Assembly (NCBI GenBank): GCA_012518115.1 | Contig: JAAYTD010000085.1 | Coordinates: 1-43,107 of the forward strand | Direction: 5' to 3' | Length of the DNA stretch: 43,107 nt | Source: Ignavibacteria bacterium | GTDB taxonomy: Bacteria; Bacteroidota; Ignavibacteria; Kapaibacteriales; UBA2268 | Notes under the pieces: generated by a model | Databases searched by the model: none | Seen by the model: the letters and a program-made list of their open reading frames with translations, nothing else | Told to the model about the DNA's origin: nothing | Program-made: the position numbers and the translations under genes | Part shown: positions 8,952 to 19,100 of the stretch, piece after piece | Layout: each line of letters opens with the position of its first letter | How positions within the stretch are numbered: the stretch's first letter is position 1

Positions 8952-10667
8952 TTAATCTGTCCACCATTCTAATTTTAGTTCTTGGAATGGTGCGTTTCTT
9001 TTTTTAGTTTCTTCAAAATATGCTTTTTGTTCTTTTGTCAATTTTTTACCACTTCTGACAAGTTCAAATAAGTCACAAATCTTATTGAAATCCGAGTGAT
9101 GAAACGAGAATCTTTGTTCAGCATAATCTTTTGCCGAATATGTATGTATCAAAAACTGCCAATCTGATGATTGCAGTAGCATTAATTCTCTTAGTGCTTG
9201 CGTAAGTAGTTCTCGTTCTGTTTCATTTAATTTTTCAGGCGGATTTTTTTCTAATATGTTATTAAATCTTAGTTCATTATCATATATATATTGCCAAGTC
9301 CAGCCATTTTCGTTATCAAACCATACGCTATGGTCGTTATTTTCGCCCCACGAACCTTCAGGTAAAGATATAACTTCACACGGTTTTATCTTAAATAACT
9401 GTTCAGCTGCAGTCGCCATATTCACCCATGGTGAATGCGCTAGTCCTTTGCATAACATACGAATAAACTCAGGTCCTTCAAACCACCAATGTCCAAAAAG
9501 TTCTGTATCGAATGGCAATGTTATCGTAGCAAATTCGCCTGTTTTATTATGATAATAGTTAGCAGTATTTTCAATTTGATGGATAAAATGATTTATTTGC
9601 AAATCTAATTTATCAAATACCCAGTCCGGATGATATAAAGTTTTATACATCATATCAGCTTTTTTATCGGTAACTCGCCAATATTTCAAGCGGGACGGAT
9701 AATGTGTTTTATGGAAATCCAAATAATCAGGGTGAGCCGGATAGCCTATAGAACCGCTCCACACTTGCATAGAAATATCGTGATGCCGTGTAAAAGCTAC
9801 TGCCGTTCCATATTCTACTTTTTCACTTGAACTAACTTCATATAGCTGTAAAGGTGTTTTGCCGAACTTTGAAATTGGTTTATAGTTTGGCGAGAGAACA
9901 TGTTCAAAATGGCTTTTGTTTGTATCGGTAAAAGCTCCTATAGTAGAGCTCCTTTTTAACAAATCTTCGTCCACAACGAAATAAAGCAATTCGTTTTGTG
10001 CTAGTATTTGTTCTACGCCACGTCTTAAATGCTTTTTATTGAATGGTGCTACTGGTGTCAAAGAATGCCATTCATAAGAAGGACGATAAGCACATTCAGG
10101 CAGCCATGTTCCGCGTGGCTTGCGTCCAAAATGTTTTTTATAATTTTCAACAGCGGCTTTGAACTGTAAATTCACACTTTTATCGTATCCAAGTAGCGGT
10201 GCATATCCGTGTGTAGCGCCACAAGTCATTATTTCAACAGCTCCTTTATCTTGTAGATCACGAAAGCCGCCTATAACAGAATAATTATACTTATGGATGT
10301 AATCATTTTTGCGAGCTTCATACCATTCTTTCCACCATTTAGCTAAATAAATATGATGCGGCTCATAACCCCATTTTGTAAAATTATCGTGATCCTCTTG
10401 TGCGGCATTTATTTTATTATCGCAATAATTAATAAATATATTTTTAGTATTACTATGCTCTAATTGTTCACAAAGTACGGGAGAAATATCAAGCGTAATT
10501 TTCGGTAAAATTCCTTCGTTTGTCAAATCGTTAAAAACATTTAACAAGGGAATGTAACACTCTGCGATTGCTTCTGTAAGCCAATCTTCACCATGAGGCC
10601 AAGTCCCGTGATGTAAGACCCAAGGGAGATGTGTATGTAAAATAAGTACAAGATTTCCTGATGCCAT
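8952..10667 (-). CDS. GH57 1,4-alpha-glucan branching enzyme
   Basis: Makes alpha-1,6 branches in glycogen. The 571 residues fit the GH57 branching-enzyme form with its DUF1957 region. The N-terminus LVLILHTHLPWVLHHGTWPHGEDWL is characteristic. The catalytic nucleophile motif GTWLPECAYRP gives E191, and the acid motif TLPFDTELFGHWWFEG gives D387, as in the archaeal and Thermus enzymes. Together with glgP it forms a small glycogen locus; no glgA or glgC is in the window. The start at 10667 (MASGNLVLIL) leaves the normal N-terminal strand. Confidence 0.93.
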   Translation of the reverse strand: MASGNLVLILHTHLPWVLHHGTWPHGEDWLTEAIAECYIPLLNVFNDLTNEGILPKITLDISPVLCEQLEHSNTKNIFINYCDNKINAAQEDHDNFTKWGYEPHHIYLAKWWKEWYEARKNDYIHKYNYSVIGGFRDLQDKGAVEIMTCGATHGYAPLLGYDKSVNLQFKAAVENYKKHFGRKPRGTWLPECAYRPSYEWHSLTPVAPFNKKHLRRGVEQILAQNELLYFVVDEDLLKRSSTIGAFTDTNKSHFEHVLSPNYKPISKFGKTPLQLYEVSSSEKVEYGTAVAFTRHHDISMQVWSGSIGYPAHPDYLDFHKTHYPSRLKYWRVTDKKADMMYKTLYHPDWVFDKLDLQINHFIHQIENTANYYHNKTGEFATITLPFDTELFGHWWFEGPEFIRMLCKGLAHSPWVNMATAAEQLFKIKPCEVISLPEGSWGENNDHSVWFDNENGWTWQYIYDNELRFNNILEKNPPEKLNETERELLTQALRELMLLQSSDWQFLIHTYSAKDYAEQRFSFHHSDFNKICDLFELVRSGKKLTKEQKAYFEETKKRNAPFQELKLEWWTD

Positions 10668-10786
10668 AATATATTCCTAATAATTTTGATAATGATAAAT
10701 AAATGATAATATTATGATTACGTTTTTAATGACAAAATATTTTATAAATATAAAAATAATTGTGAATATCAGCAAAATATTACTTT

Positions 10787-12265
10787 TTACCTTCTACGGA
10801 TAAAGCTTTTTAAAAATTGCAACTCGCTTTTTGTGAAAAAACCTAATAATTTAAGCAAGATGAAGAATAAAACTAAACATAAAAGTTTTAATACAAAAGC
10901 TATTTGCAAATCAAAACTATGTATTATGTATTTTCCAATAGCAAAAACTATAAAAGTAGCTAAGAAAATTAAGGCAATTCTTCGCCATTCATAATCAACT
11001 TTGAAATTAACTTTACGCTGAAAGAACTTCATCAAAGCAGCGCCAGAAAAATAAGCTATGAGCAAAGCAATAGAAGCACCTAAAATACCGAGTTTAGGAA
11101 TTAAAGTAAAGTTCAAAACTACACTTATTGCTGCTGAAAGAGAAATAGCTATAGGTAAGTATTTCGTTTTCTTTTCTATATGAAAAACGGCTGCAAAATT
11201 ATTCGTTACTCCTGAAAAGAAATAACCGAAAAGCAGTATAGGAACTATGTACATAGCGTGCCAATAATCTTGATGAATAAAATATCTGCCGTTCCAAAGA
11301 GGAATACGCACAATGTTGTCAATGAAAAGTGTAACAAAAAGAAAGACCGCAGCACAAACAAGAGTAAAATAAGTCAAAACGCGACCGAAAAGGCGCGGAG
11401 CTTCTTCATCTTTATAATGCGAAAGATAAAAAGGACGCCACGCATAATCAAAAATTGTAACCATTAACATCATTGGAATAGCTAGCTTAGCATTAATCTG
11501 ATAGATACCTATTTGAGCATCATTTGTAAACAGTTTCATAATAGGACGATCTAACATCTGCATAGCAACCGTTGATAAACTTGCAGGTAAAGTTGGCAAA
11601 CCAAACTTTAACATTTCTTTGAAGAGCTTCTTATCGAAATTGAGATCTAAACTTTTTATTATATCTGGTAAGAAAATACAAGTTCCTACAAAAGAAGCTA
11701 TAAGTTGAGCGAAAAATACGCCTAATATACCTAATTCCGTGAAAATTAAGAAGAATACGTTTAAGGTTACTGATAGTAAAATAATGCAAAATCGCGTAAT
11801 AGCAAAACGTTTTACACGATGTAACATACGCAAGCGACCATAAGGAATAACCATTAACATATCAAAAAGCGGAATAAGAGCAGCAACTTGAATAATAGCT
11901 TGAGCATTTTGATATGTGTCGCCTATGATAGAGCTAGCTAGTTCTTCTGAAAATAATAAAATAAGAAGTGTACAAGAAAAACTTATTAATGTAATCGTTA
12001 AAAATGAGACAGAGAAAACTTTACGATTATTCGCTTCGTCGCCTTGTTTGAAAAAACGGAAAAATGAAGCTTCCATTCCGAAAGAATAGATATATACAAT
12101 TAATGCGATTATAGCAAATAGATAAGCTACAACTCCATTCTCATCTTGCGATAAATAATTGGAATATAAAGGTGTTAAAAGAAAGGATAAAAAGCGTCCT
12201 AATGTCTGAAATATCCCGTAAGTAAGCGTATCACTAGCTAGTGATTTTATTTTATCTCTTATCAT
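10787..12265 (-). CDS. Polysaccharide flippase (Wzx/MurJ-like, MOP superfamily)
   Basis: Integral membrane protein of 492 residues with about 12-14 helices. It begins KIKSLASDTLTYGIFQTLGRFLSFLLTPLYSNYL, the typical start of the polysaccharide biosynthesis protein family. Members export lipid-linked sugar units for surface glycans. It is the last gene of the minus-strand run after the TPR protein (19-base gap). The substrate cannot be read from sequence, and no glycosyltransferases are nearby. Confidence 0.85.
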   Translation of the reverse strand: MIRDKIKSLASDTLTYGIFQTLGRFLSFLLTPLYSNYLSQDENGVVAYLFAIIALIVYIYSFGMEASFFRFFKQGDEANNRKVFSVSFLTITLISFSCTLLILLFSEELASSIIGDTYQNAQAIIQVAALIPLFDMLMVIPYGRLRMLHRVKRFAITRFCIILLSVTLNVFFLIFTELGILGVFFAQLIASFVGTCIFLPDIIKSLDLNFDKKLFKEMLKFGLPTLPASLSTVAMQMLDRPIMKLFTNDAQIGIYQINAKLAIPMMLMVTIFDYAWRPFYLSHYKDEEAPRLFGRVLTYFTLVCAAVFLFVTLFIDNIVRIPLWNGRYFIHQDYWHAMYIVPILLFGYFFSGVTNNFAAVFHIEKKTKYLPIAISLSAAISVVLNFTLIPKLGILGASIALLIAYFSGAALMKFFQRKVNFKVDYEWRRIALIFLATFIVFAIGKYIIHSFDLQIAFVLKLLCLVLFFILLKLLGFFTKSELQFLKSFIRRR

Positions 12266-12284
12266 AAAATACTTGTTTTTTTAT

Positions 12285-12740
12285 CTACCAATTCTTATGA
12301 TTAAAATATCTTGTTTTTTTCTGATTTTTCTTTAAATTCCGTTTTGCTTGAATTTCTAATTCTTCAGATTTCTTCATAATTTCTTCTATTTTCCGTTCTG
12401 TTTCCAAGAGCTCCGGATTATTAAAATTCTGGCTATCTAACTTATGTCTTGCTAAAGTTAGATTATATTTAGCTTCATAAAAATTGCTATTTTTGCGTAA
12501 AGCTTCTTTATAAAAATGAATACTTTTTATAAAGTCTTGTTCTTTAAAATAACTGTTTGCAATGTAAAAATATGCTTTTGATTGTGTAGTTGTATCTAAT
12601 TTTTTCACGATAGCGGTAAAAGTTTCACGTGCTTCGTTATAGTTCGCCGATGAATATAGTTTAATTGCTTTATTAAATTCTAAAGCAGTTGAATCAACAA
12701 CAGAAAATATAGATATTAAAATTAAATTTAGATATAGCAT
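12285..12740 (-). CDS. Small TPR-repeat protein with signal peptide
   Basis: A 151-residue protein. The N-terminal 16-20 residues (MLYLNLILISIFSVVDS) look like a short export signal. Two to three tetratricopeptide repeats follow (about 20-115; for example AYFYIANSYFKEQDFIKSIHFYKEAL and FYEAKYNLTLARHKL). The tail is basic and coiled, rich in Lys, Glu and Arg. The start lies two bases after the stop of the iron-sulphur gene, so the two are probably co-translated. The partner is unknown. Confidence 0.75.
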   Translation of the reverse strand: MLYLNLILISIFSVVDSTALEFNKAIKLYSSANYNEARETFTAIVKKLDTTTQSKAYFYIANSYFKEQDFIKSIHFYKEALRKNSNFYEAKYNLTLARHKLDSQNFNNPELLETERKIEEIMKKSEELEIQAKRNLKKNQKKTRYFNHKNW

Positions 12741-12742
12741 TA

Positions 12743-13750
12743 TTATCGTTTAACAGTTAGTTCTATCAATTGCTTAGGACATTTTGACAAACAGTTTCCA
12801 CAAGCTATGCAATTAGATGCATCTACGCTTCTTGTCTCTTCTTTTACCGTGATAGCTTGCATTTCACAGCTAGTGGAACAAGCTTTGCAAGCGCTAGTTT
12901 CTTGTTCGGGAGTGTGTGGCGAAATTATCACTTGTCGCGAAAAAGGTAATTTAGAAACAAAACCGAGCAAAACACCTATAGGACAAGCAGCGCGACAAAA
13001 TGGTCTATAGATAAATATCGAAAGAATTATGACAACAATTGATAAAATGATTGATAAAGTGTTGCGGAATTCAAATCCGAAAATTGCTTTGAATGGATCT
13101 ACATCACAAAAAGTACGCATCTGGTAAATAGCCGCATGTAATCCTATTATTATAACTAAAACAATACGCAACCAGCGCATTATTTTTTGTATCCGTTCCG
13201 ATTTTAGCACCTTAAATTTATTTTTTGTAAATAAAAATTCTTGAAAACCACCAAGATGACATACCCAACCACACCAAGTTTTGCCAAAAAAGAACGTTGC
13301 TATAAGCAATAATATAATAAAGGAAATACCTATAAGATAGTTAGGTAAAGTTTCTGTAAATATGAATAAATTTTGGAAAGCACCTACAGGGCAAATACAA
13401 GGTCCCGCATAAAAACCGTGAAAACCAAAAAATATCATTGATAAAAACAGGAATAATTTTCTGTAATTTCGCAATGTCTTGAATTTTACAAAAACACCTG
13501 CTAAAATCGTGAAAAGTACACCTAAAACGGGAAATTTTAATCGCGAATAATTAATGAACTCTTCTTTTGTTGTTTCTTCTGTAAATTCTTCAAACTCCTC
13601 AAATTCTTCAAATTCATCGTTTCCCGTTTCAGCTTCTACATTTTGACTGCAATTTGAATCTTTGCAAGATGAACATTGAGCATTTAATTCATAAAGAGTA
13701 AATGGCAGAAGAAACAAAAAAAGCAATTTTAATATAAATATCTTGTTCAT
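12743..13750 (-). CDS. NapH/CcoG-like membrane iron-sulphur protein
   Basis: A 335-residue electron-transfer protein. It has a signal peptide and a small Cys-rich part (CSSCKDSNC, 26-34). A very acidic EFEEFEEFEEF stretch (46-56) follows, then about four to five membrane helices with paired CxxxCP-type motifs: GPCICPVGAF 117-125, WCGWVCHLGG 160-168, FCRAACPIGV 251-260. The C-terminal ferredoxin domain has one full motif (C314, C317, C320, C324). The other has only C288, C291 and C295; the usual first Cys is T285. NapH-like proteins pass electrons between quinol and periplasmic partners. The partner here is unknown. Confidence 0.8.
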   Translation of the reverse strand: MNKIFILKLLFLFLLPFTLYELNAQCSSCKDSNCSQNVEAETGNDEFEEFEEFEEFTEETTKEEFINYSRLKFPVLGVLFTILAGVFVKFKTLRNYRKLFLFLSMIFFGFHGFYAGPCICPVGAFQNLFIFTETLPNYLIGISFIILLLIATFFFGKTWCGWVCHLGGFQEFLFTKNKFKVLKSERIQKIMRWLRIVLVIIIGLHAAIYQMRTFCDVDPFKAIFGFEFRNTLSIILSIVVIILSIFIYRPFCRAACPIGVLLGFVSKLPFSRQVIISPHTPEQETSACKACSTSCEMQAITVKEETRSVDASNCIACGNCLSKCPKQLIELTVKR

Positions 13751-13770
13751 AGCTATCTTTCTATACTAAT

Positions 13771-13797
13771 CAAAAAAAGCCGATTAAAAAATCGGCT
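13771..13797 (-). terminator. Rho-independent terminator of the ferredoxin gene
   Basis: AGCCGATT at 13778-13785 pairs with AATCGGCT at 13790-13797. On the minus strand the stem is followed at once by TTTTTTTG. It separates the ferredoxin transcript from the NapH-like gene that starts 20 bases further on. Confidence 0.9.
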
Positions 13798-13849
13798 CCT
13801 CTCATTATATCTGAGAAAATTAATGTAAAAAAATCACACTATATGCATA

Positions 13850-14038
13850 TTAAGCTTTCACAATAGCGTCTACAGGACAAGCAGCTACACATTGTGATTC
13901 GTCAAAGTAACCTTGACATTCTACACATTTGGAAGCATCTATTTCTGTATGTTCTTCGCCTTCTGCAATAGCTTCTACGGGACATTCACTAATGCAAGCA
14001 CTGCAGCTAATACATTCATCTGTAATTTTGTAAGCCAT
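13850..14038 (-). CDS. 2[4Fe-4S] ferredoxin
   Basis: A 62-residue soluble electron carrier. The first motif is CISCSACISECP. The second is CVECQGYFDESQCVAACP, where eight residues separate the second and third Cys. This insertion is typical of the Alvin-type ferredoxins of phototrophs and their relatives, which have low-potential clusters. I choose the ATG at 14038 (MAYKITDEC) because GGAGAG lies at proper spacing; a TTG five codons up would sit on that site. It has its own promoter and terminator, so it is a single-gene unit. Confidence 0.93.
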   Translation of the reverse strand: MAYKITDECISCSACISECPVEAIAEGEEHTEIDASKCVECQGYFDESQCVAACPVDAIVKA

Positions 14039-14087
14039 TTTTTCTCTCTCCAATCAAAATTAAATTAATTATGCAAAATTGCAAGTA

Positions 14088-14119
14088 CAAAGATAAAGAA
14101 AATATATCTTAAAAACAAA
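14088..14119 (-). promoter_or_regulatory. Bacteroidota-type promoter of the ferredoxin gene
   Basis: On the minus strand TTTG (14119-14116), exactly 20 bases, then TATCTTTG (14095-14088). This is a perfect match to TTTG-N20-TAnnTTTG. The predicted start is near 14083, about 45 bases before the ATG. Confidence 0.75.
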
Positions 14120-14205
14120 TAAAAATATTTTGCAGCATACATTGACATTTTTTTGATAGTAAATAAAACGATGAATTTCAGTTCTGTATTTACTAAAAAT
14201 CATCT

Positions 14206-14570
14206 TCTTTGATGTCGGGGCGTATTTGATACGCCCTTTTTTGTCTGAACTATGATTTATGTGATTATTATGATTAACAGGATTATTGACACATGTGCCG
14301 TAGGCACAAAATTTCGGTAAAAGAAATGTAATCTTACTCATCTCGTCCCGTACGGAACGAAACATTAAGAAAGTATAAGTTTTACCGATATTTAATCCCT
14401 ACGGGATTTTATAAGGATAAATAATTAATAACCACACCTCCCCCGCTTCGCGGGTACTCCTTTCAAAGAGGAGAATTTCCCCTCTGCGAAGTTGGCAAAT
14501 TCCCCTTCGGCAGCTGTCGGGCGTGTCGCATACGCCCTACGCAGCTTGACGAGGTAGTCTATTAAATGTC
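14206..14570. repeat. Composite block of intergenic repeat modules
   Basis: Several short repeats known from elsewhere in the window lie side by side. A GGGCGTAT/ATACGCCC hairpin is at 14218-14236. A module beginning TGTCTGAACTATGATTTATG follows. Then come small palindromes (TGCCGTAGGCA, CCCGTACGG, ATCCCTACGGGAT), a CCCGCTTCGCGGGTACTCCT module, and near 14520 a GGGCGT/ACGCCC stem ending in GACGAGGTAGTC. No complete MITE ends are seen. An open frame on the minus strand across this block (14069-14365) is a by-product of the repeats. The rest of 14054-14628 is featureless apart from the ferredoxin promoter. Confidence 0.7.
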
Positions 14571-14628
14571 ATGTTCTAAAATAAGTTTATACTTTAATAA
14601 GAACCATGTTTTTTGATATTTGTTGCAA

Positions 14629-15594
14629 TTATTTTATTCTTGAAAAAACAGCACAATTATACCAATTTGAATCACTTAATTGTTCTAAGTCATCGTCGTT
14701 AGGAAAAGGATTGCAATTACCCATTTTGAGAATTTTGCAAGTCTTCGGATCAAATTCAAAAAATCCATCTTGATTGTAGTAAAGCTTTAATAAATCACCT
14801 TCTACTTCGTAACCTATATCATGAAACTTTGGAACTACATTTTCTAAATTTTCATTCGGAAAAGCCATAAGATACATTCCTATTCGGTCCCATGTATAAT
14901 GTGGCATATAGAACCAAATCCTAGCGCTAAGATCAACAGTTATTTTAGGATAATCCTCAGATGCTGCAACTTTTAAAAAACCACGAATGTCATCTGTAAA
15001 GGATAACTCCGGAACAAGTTTGGTACATATCTCATCACCAACATATATAGGCTTTTCTACATTGGTTGCTGTGTGTATCAACTTAGTTAATTTCCAATTC
15101 GTTCCTGCTAATTTTGGTTTGTCTTTATAAGGTGTTACTTCTTTTAAGATAGGTGCAAATTCCAAATAATCTGTATCGTTAGAATATAATCTTAAATTCT
15201 TTCCGACGAATGAAAATTTCTTGATCGATAACAAATTATTTACAAATAAAGAACCATCATGAAGCTCTTTGATTTCTGTCCCTGCTAAATCTTTAATTTG
15301 AAATGTCTTTGTTTCTGTATCCAATGTGAACTTTCCATGTAAATCATTTGTTGAAGTTCTTACTATTATAGTGTTATCGTTTTTTAAAATAACCCAAAAA
15401 CAAGCTTCTGAAGTAGGTTCAGGTGCTTTATCAGAGGAGCTATTAACAAAATTAATAAGCTTCCATTTTACATCGAATAATTGTTGCTCCTCCTGTACAA
15501 CTGTACTAGGGTTATCTTTGCAGCTAGCTATTACAAATAAACAGGCAAATGCAAATATTGCCATGAAAAACATTTTCGTTTTTGTCTCTTTCAT
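14629..15594 (-). CDS. Lipoprotein with two META/HslJ-like repeats
   Basis: A 321-residue predicted lipoprotein. The signal ends in FVIASC, a good lipobox with Cys as residue 1 of the mature form. Two related segments begin LFDVKWKLINFV and LAGTNWKLTKLI, the pattern of small META or lipocalin-like beta domains. A final LSDSNWYNCAVF looks like the end of a third strand set. I start at MKETKTK (15594) because AAGGAG lies nine bases before it; the longer frame adds 16 residues without a site. The function is unknown. It stands alone between repeats and the divergent secA. Confidence 0.65.
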   Translation of the reverse strand: MKETKTKMFFMAIFAFACLFVIASCKDNPSTVVQEEQQLFDVKWKLINFVNSSSDKAPEPTSEACFWVILKNDNTIIVRTSTNDLHGKFTLDTETKTFQIKDLAGTEIKELHDGSLFVNNLLSIKKFSFVGKNLRLYSNDTDYLEFAPILKEVTPYKDKPKLAGTNWKLTKLIHTATNVEKPIYVGDEICTKLVPELSFTDDIRGFLKVAASEDYPKITVDLSARIWFYMPHYTWDRIGMYLMAFPNENLENVVPKFHDIGYEVEGDLLKLYYNQDGFFEFDPKTCKILKMGNCNPFPNDDDLEQLSDSNWYNCAVFSRIK

Positions 15595-16108
15595 TTCTAT
15601 TTTCTCCTTCCTTAAAGTGAAACAATATCTATTCTTAATCAATAAATTTATTATCTTATTATTTCTAATCTGTTATATTATGCATTTACTATCAAGCTCT
15701 TGACTGTCAACAAGTAAAGTGTAAATATATATTCTTTCTTTCAATTCTTTCCCATTAATTGTTAGCGAGGAATACAATCAAGCATATTCACTTTTTGAAT
15801 CATCATCACATACGCCTTTATTTATTTTTGATAATAAAGATAATAAAAACATATATATAATGACGATATAAGAATATAATTATTATGTTTTTCTGAAACT
15901 TTTCTCCAAGAGTTTTGTAAGTCTCAAATTCTTAAACATTTTTAAGTTTCATTTATAGTATTAAATCTATATTTTTTTTTACAATTTAATGCAATTATTT
16001 TATATTTTTTTCGTATATTTATAAGTTTATCAAAAACATAATAATTAAGTTTTTAATATGATATTTAATTATTACAATTTCAGCAAATAGATAGGAACAA
16101 ATAAAAAT
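15595..16108. other. Divergent intergenic region before secA
   Basis: 514 AT-rich bases between the lipoprotein and secA starts must hold both promoters. TATATTTA near 16013 is a weak -7 candidate for secA, without a TTTG 20 bases upstream. No hairpin or known riboswitch shape was seen. Confidence 0.35.
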
Positions 16109-19100
16109 ATGTTAGAATTTATTTCAAAATTTATTTCCAAACTTTTCGGCGGAAATAAAAGCGAAAAAGACATTAAACGAATTAAACCGATAATAGAAGA
16201 GATCAATAGTATTTATGAACAATATCACTCTCTTTCTGACGATGAAATAAAGGCTAAGACTTCAGAATTTAAGGCTATTATCAATGAGAATAAGCAAAGT
16301 TTAGAGGACGAGAAAGCAGCAATATTAGAAAGATTGCGAAATGAGAAACTTACTGCTGACCAAACAGCCGATCTTTCCGAGCGTTTAAAGAGTTTAGAAA
16401 AAGAGCTTTTTGGAGTTGTGCAAGACACTTTAGATGAAATACTTCCTGAAGCCTTTGCAGTTGTAAAGCAAGCTTGTTATCGCTTGAAAGAAGCGGGTTA
16501 TTCTTACGAGTATGCGGGTAATCATTATAAATGGGATATGGTGCCTTACGATGTTCAGCTTATTGGTGGTGTAGTAATCCACCAAGGTAAAATTTCGGAA
16601 ATGGCAACAGGTGAAGGTAAAACTTTAGTTGCGATTTTACCTATTTACTTAAACGCATTGGCGGGTAAAGGTGTTCATCTTGTAACTGTAAACGATTATT
16701 TAGCAAAACGTGACTGTGATTGGATGCGTCCAGTATATGAATTTTTAGGTCTTACTTGTGAAGCTATTCAATCTAATATGCCGCCAGAAGTACGCAAGCA
16801 AATTTACAATGCTGACATTACTTATGGTACTAATAACGAGTTTGGTTTTGATTATCTTCGCGATAATATGGTAACCGATCCTGAAGATATGGTTCAACGT
16901 GAGCATTGGTTTGCTATAATTGACGAGGTGGACTCCGTTCTTATTGACGAAGCACGAACTCCGCTGATAATTTCAGGACCTGTCGGACAAGTTGACCAAA
17001 AATTTGAAGAGATGAATCCGCGAGTACGTCGTCTTGTAGAAGCGCAATCTAAGCTCATTACAAATACAGTTGCTGAAGCCGAAAAATATCTAGCTAGTGC
17101 CGACACAGACAAAGAAGCAAGAGCCGAAGCAGGAAAATTAATTTTCCGTTCTTGGCGTGGCTTGCCTAAACATAAACGTTTAGCAAAGATTTTACAAGAG
17201 CCTGAATATTTGAAATTAAGACAAGAAACAGAACTTGAATTTTTGAAAGATCGTGGTTCAAGAATGCCTGAAATTGATTCGGATCTCTTTTATACCGTTG
17301 ACGAAAAAAATCATCAAATTGATATAATGGAAAAAGGGCGTCAGCTACTTTGTAATGAACAAGAAGAAGCTGAAATGTTTGTTATTCCTGATATAGCTGC
17401 TTCTCTTAGTGCTTTAGAAAGCCGTACAGATTTAACTCCCGAACAACGCCAATTAGAAGAAAATCAAATCCATTTGCAATTTGCTGAAAGAAGTGATAGA
17501 ATACATACTATTTCTCAACTTCTACGCGCTTATTCGCTTTATGAACGAGATGTTGAATACGTTGTACAAGACGGTAAAATTTTAATTGTTGACGAATTTA
17601 CAGGACGTATTTTAGATGGGCGTCGCTATTCTGACGGACTACATCAAGCTATTGAAGCTAAAGAAAAAGTAAAAGTTGAACGTGATACTCAAACCTTAGC
17701 AACAATTACTTTGCAAAATTATTTCCGCTTATATCATAAATTAGCAGGAATGACAGGTACAGCTGAAACGGAAGCTGGTGAGTTTGATAAAATTTATAAA
17801 CTTGATTGTACTGTAATCCCGACAAATAGACCTATAATTCGCGATGATAGAGAAGATTTAGTTTACAGAACAAAACGTGAAAAATACAACGCAATTATAA
17901 ATGCTGCTGTTGAATATCTAAAAGAAGGACGACCTGTATTAGTCGGAACAGCAAGTGTAGATGTTTCTGAAATTTTAAGCCGAATGTTTACTCAACGTAG
18001 AATCCAACATAATGTACTTAATGCAAAACAGCATGCAAGAGAAGCTGAAATAGTTGCTTTAGCCGGCAGAAAAGGTGCAATAACCATAGCTACAAACATG
18101 GCAGGACGTGGTACGGATATCAAACTAGATCATGAATCTAGAGCAAATGGAGGATTAGCTATTATCGGTTCTGAACGACATGATGCACGCCGTATAGACA
18201 GACAATTACGCGGTAGAAGTGGACGACAAGGCGATCCGGGAAGCTCGCAATTTTTTATCTCTCTTGAAGATGATCTTATGAGACTTTTCCAAAGTGATAG
18301 AATAGCTGCTATTATGACAAAAATGGATTTACCAGAGGGCGAACCTATCCAACACTCAATGATTACAAAAGCGGTGGAAAATGCACAAAAGAAAGTCGAA
18401 GAAAATAACTTCGGAATACGAAAAAGACTAATCGAATACGACGATGTGATGAACCAACAAAGAGAAGTGATCTACAATAGACGGCGTTCAGCTTTAAGGG
18501 GTGAAAGACTTCGTGGCGAAATTCTTGAATATGTTGAAGATATTGCAGCTGAATGGTATGAAACTTTGCAACCAAATGGCGAATATAAACAATTCGTACA
18601 TAATATGCGTTCTACCTTGCTATGTGAACCGAAAATTACAGAACAAGAATTTAAAGCAATAAAAGAAAATGAATTTATTCAAAAAGTTCTAGAAGCAGCT
18701 ACCAATTTTTATGATAAAAAAGAAGAAATGCTAGGTGCAGAATTTACTGCAAAATTAGAACAAGTCGCTATTTTACAAACAATTGATGATAAATGGCGTG
18801 AACATCTTCGTTTGATGGACGACCTTAAAGAAGGTATCCATTTACGTAGTTATGGACAAAAAGACCCGCTTCTTGAGTATAAACAAGAAGCATATAAGCT
18901 TTTTGTAGATTTGATTGCTGATATAAATAAAGCTTCTGTAAGTTTTGCTTTTAAGTTTTTCCCAAGATTAGTAGCTCCTGAACGTTCAGCTTTAAAAAAA
19001 GCTGCAATGAAAAGACCTACTCAAGATGATCTACCAGATATGCAAAAAACAACGATTGCAGGCGGTATGTTCAACTATCAACATTCATCGACAACTATGC

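Noticed and set aside
14039-14053. A longer ferredoxin starting at TTG 14053.
   Set aside because: The codons overlap the GGAGAG ribosome site for the ATG at 14038.
14069-14365. A 98-codon minus-strand frame in the gap upstream of the ferredoxin gene.
   Set aside because: It runs through repeat modules and the ferredoxin promoter, has no ribosome site and gives a composition unlike a protein.
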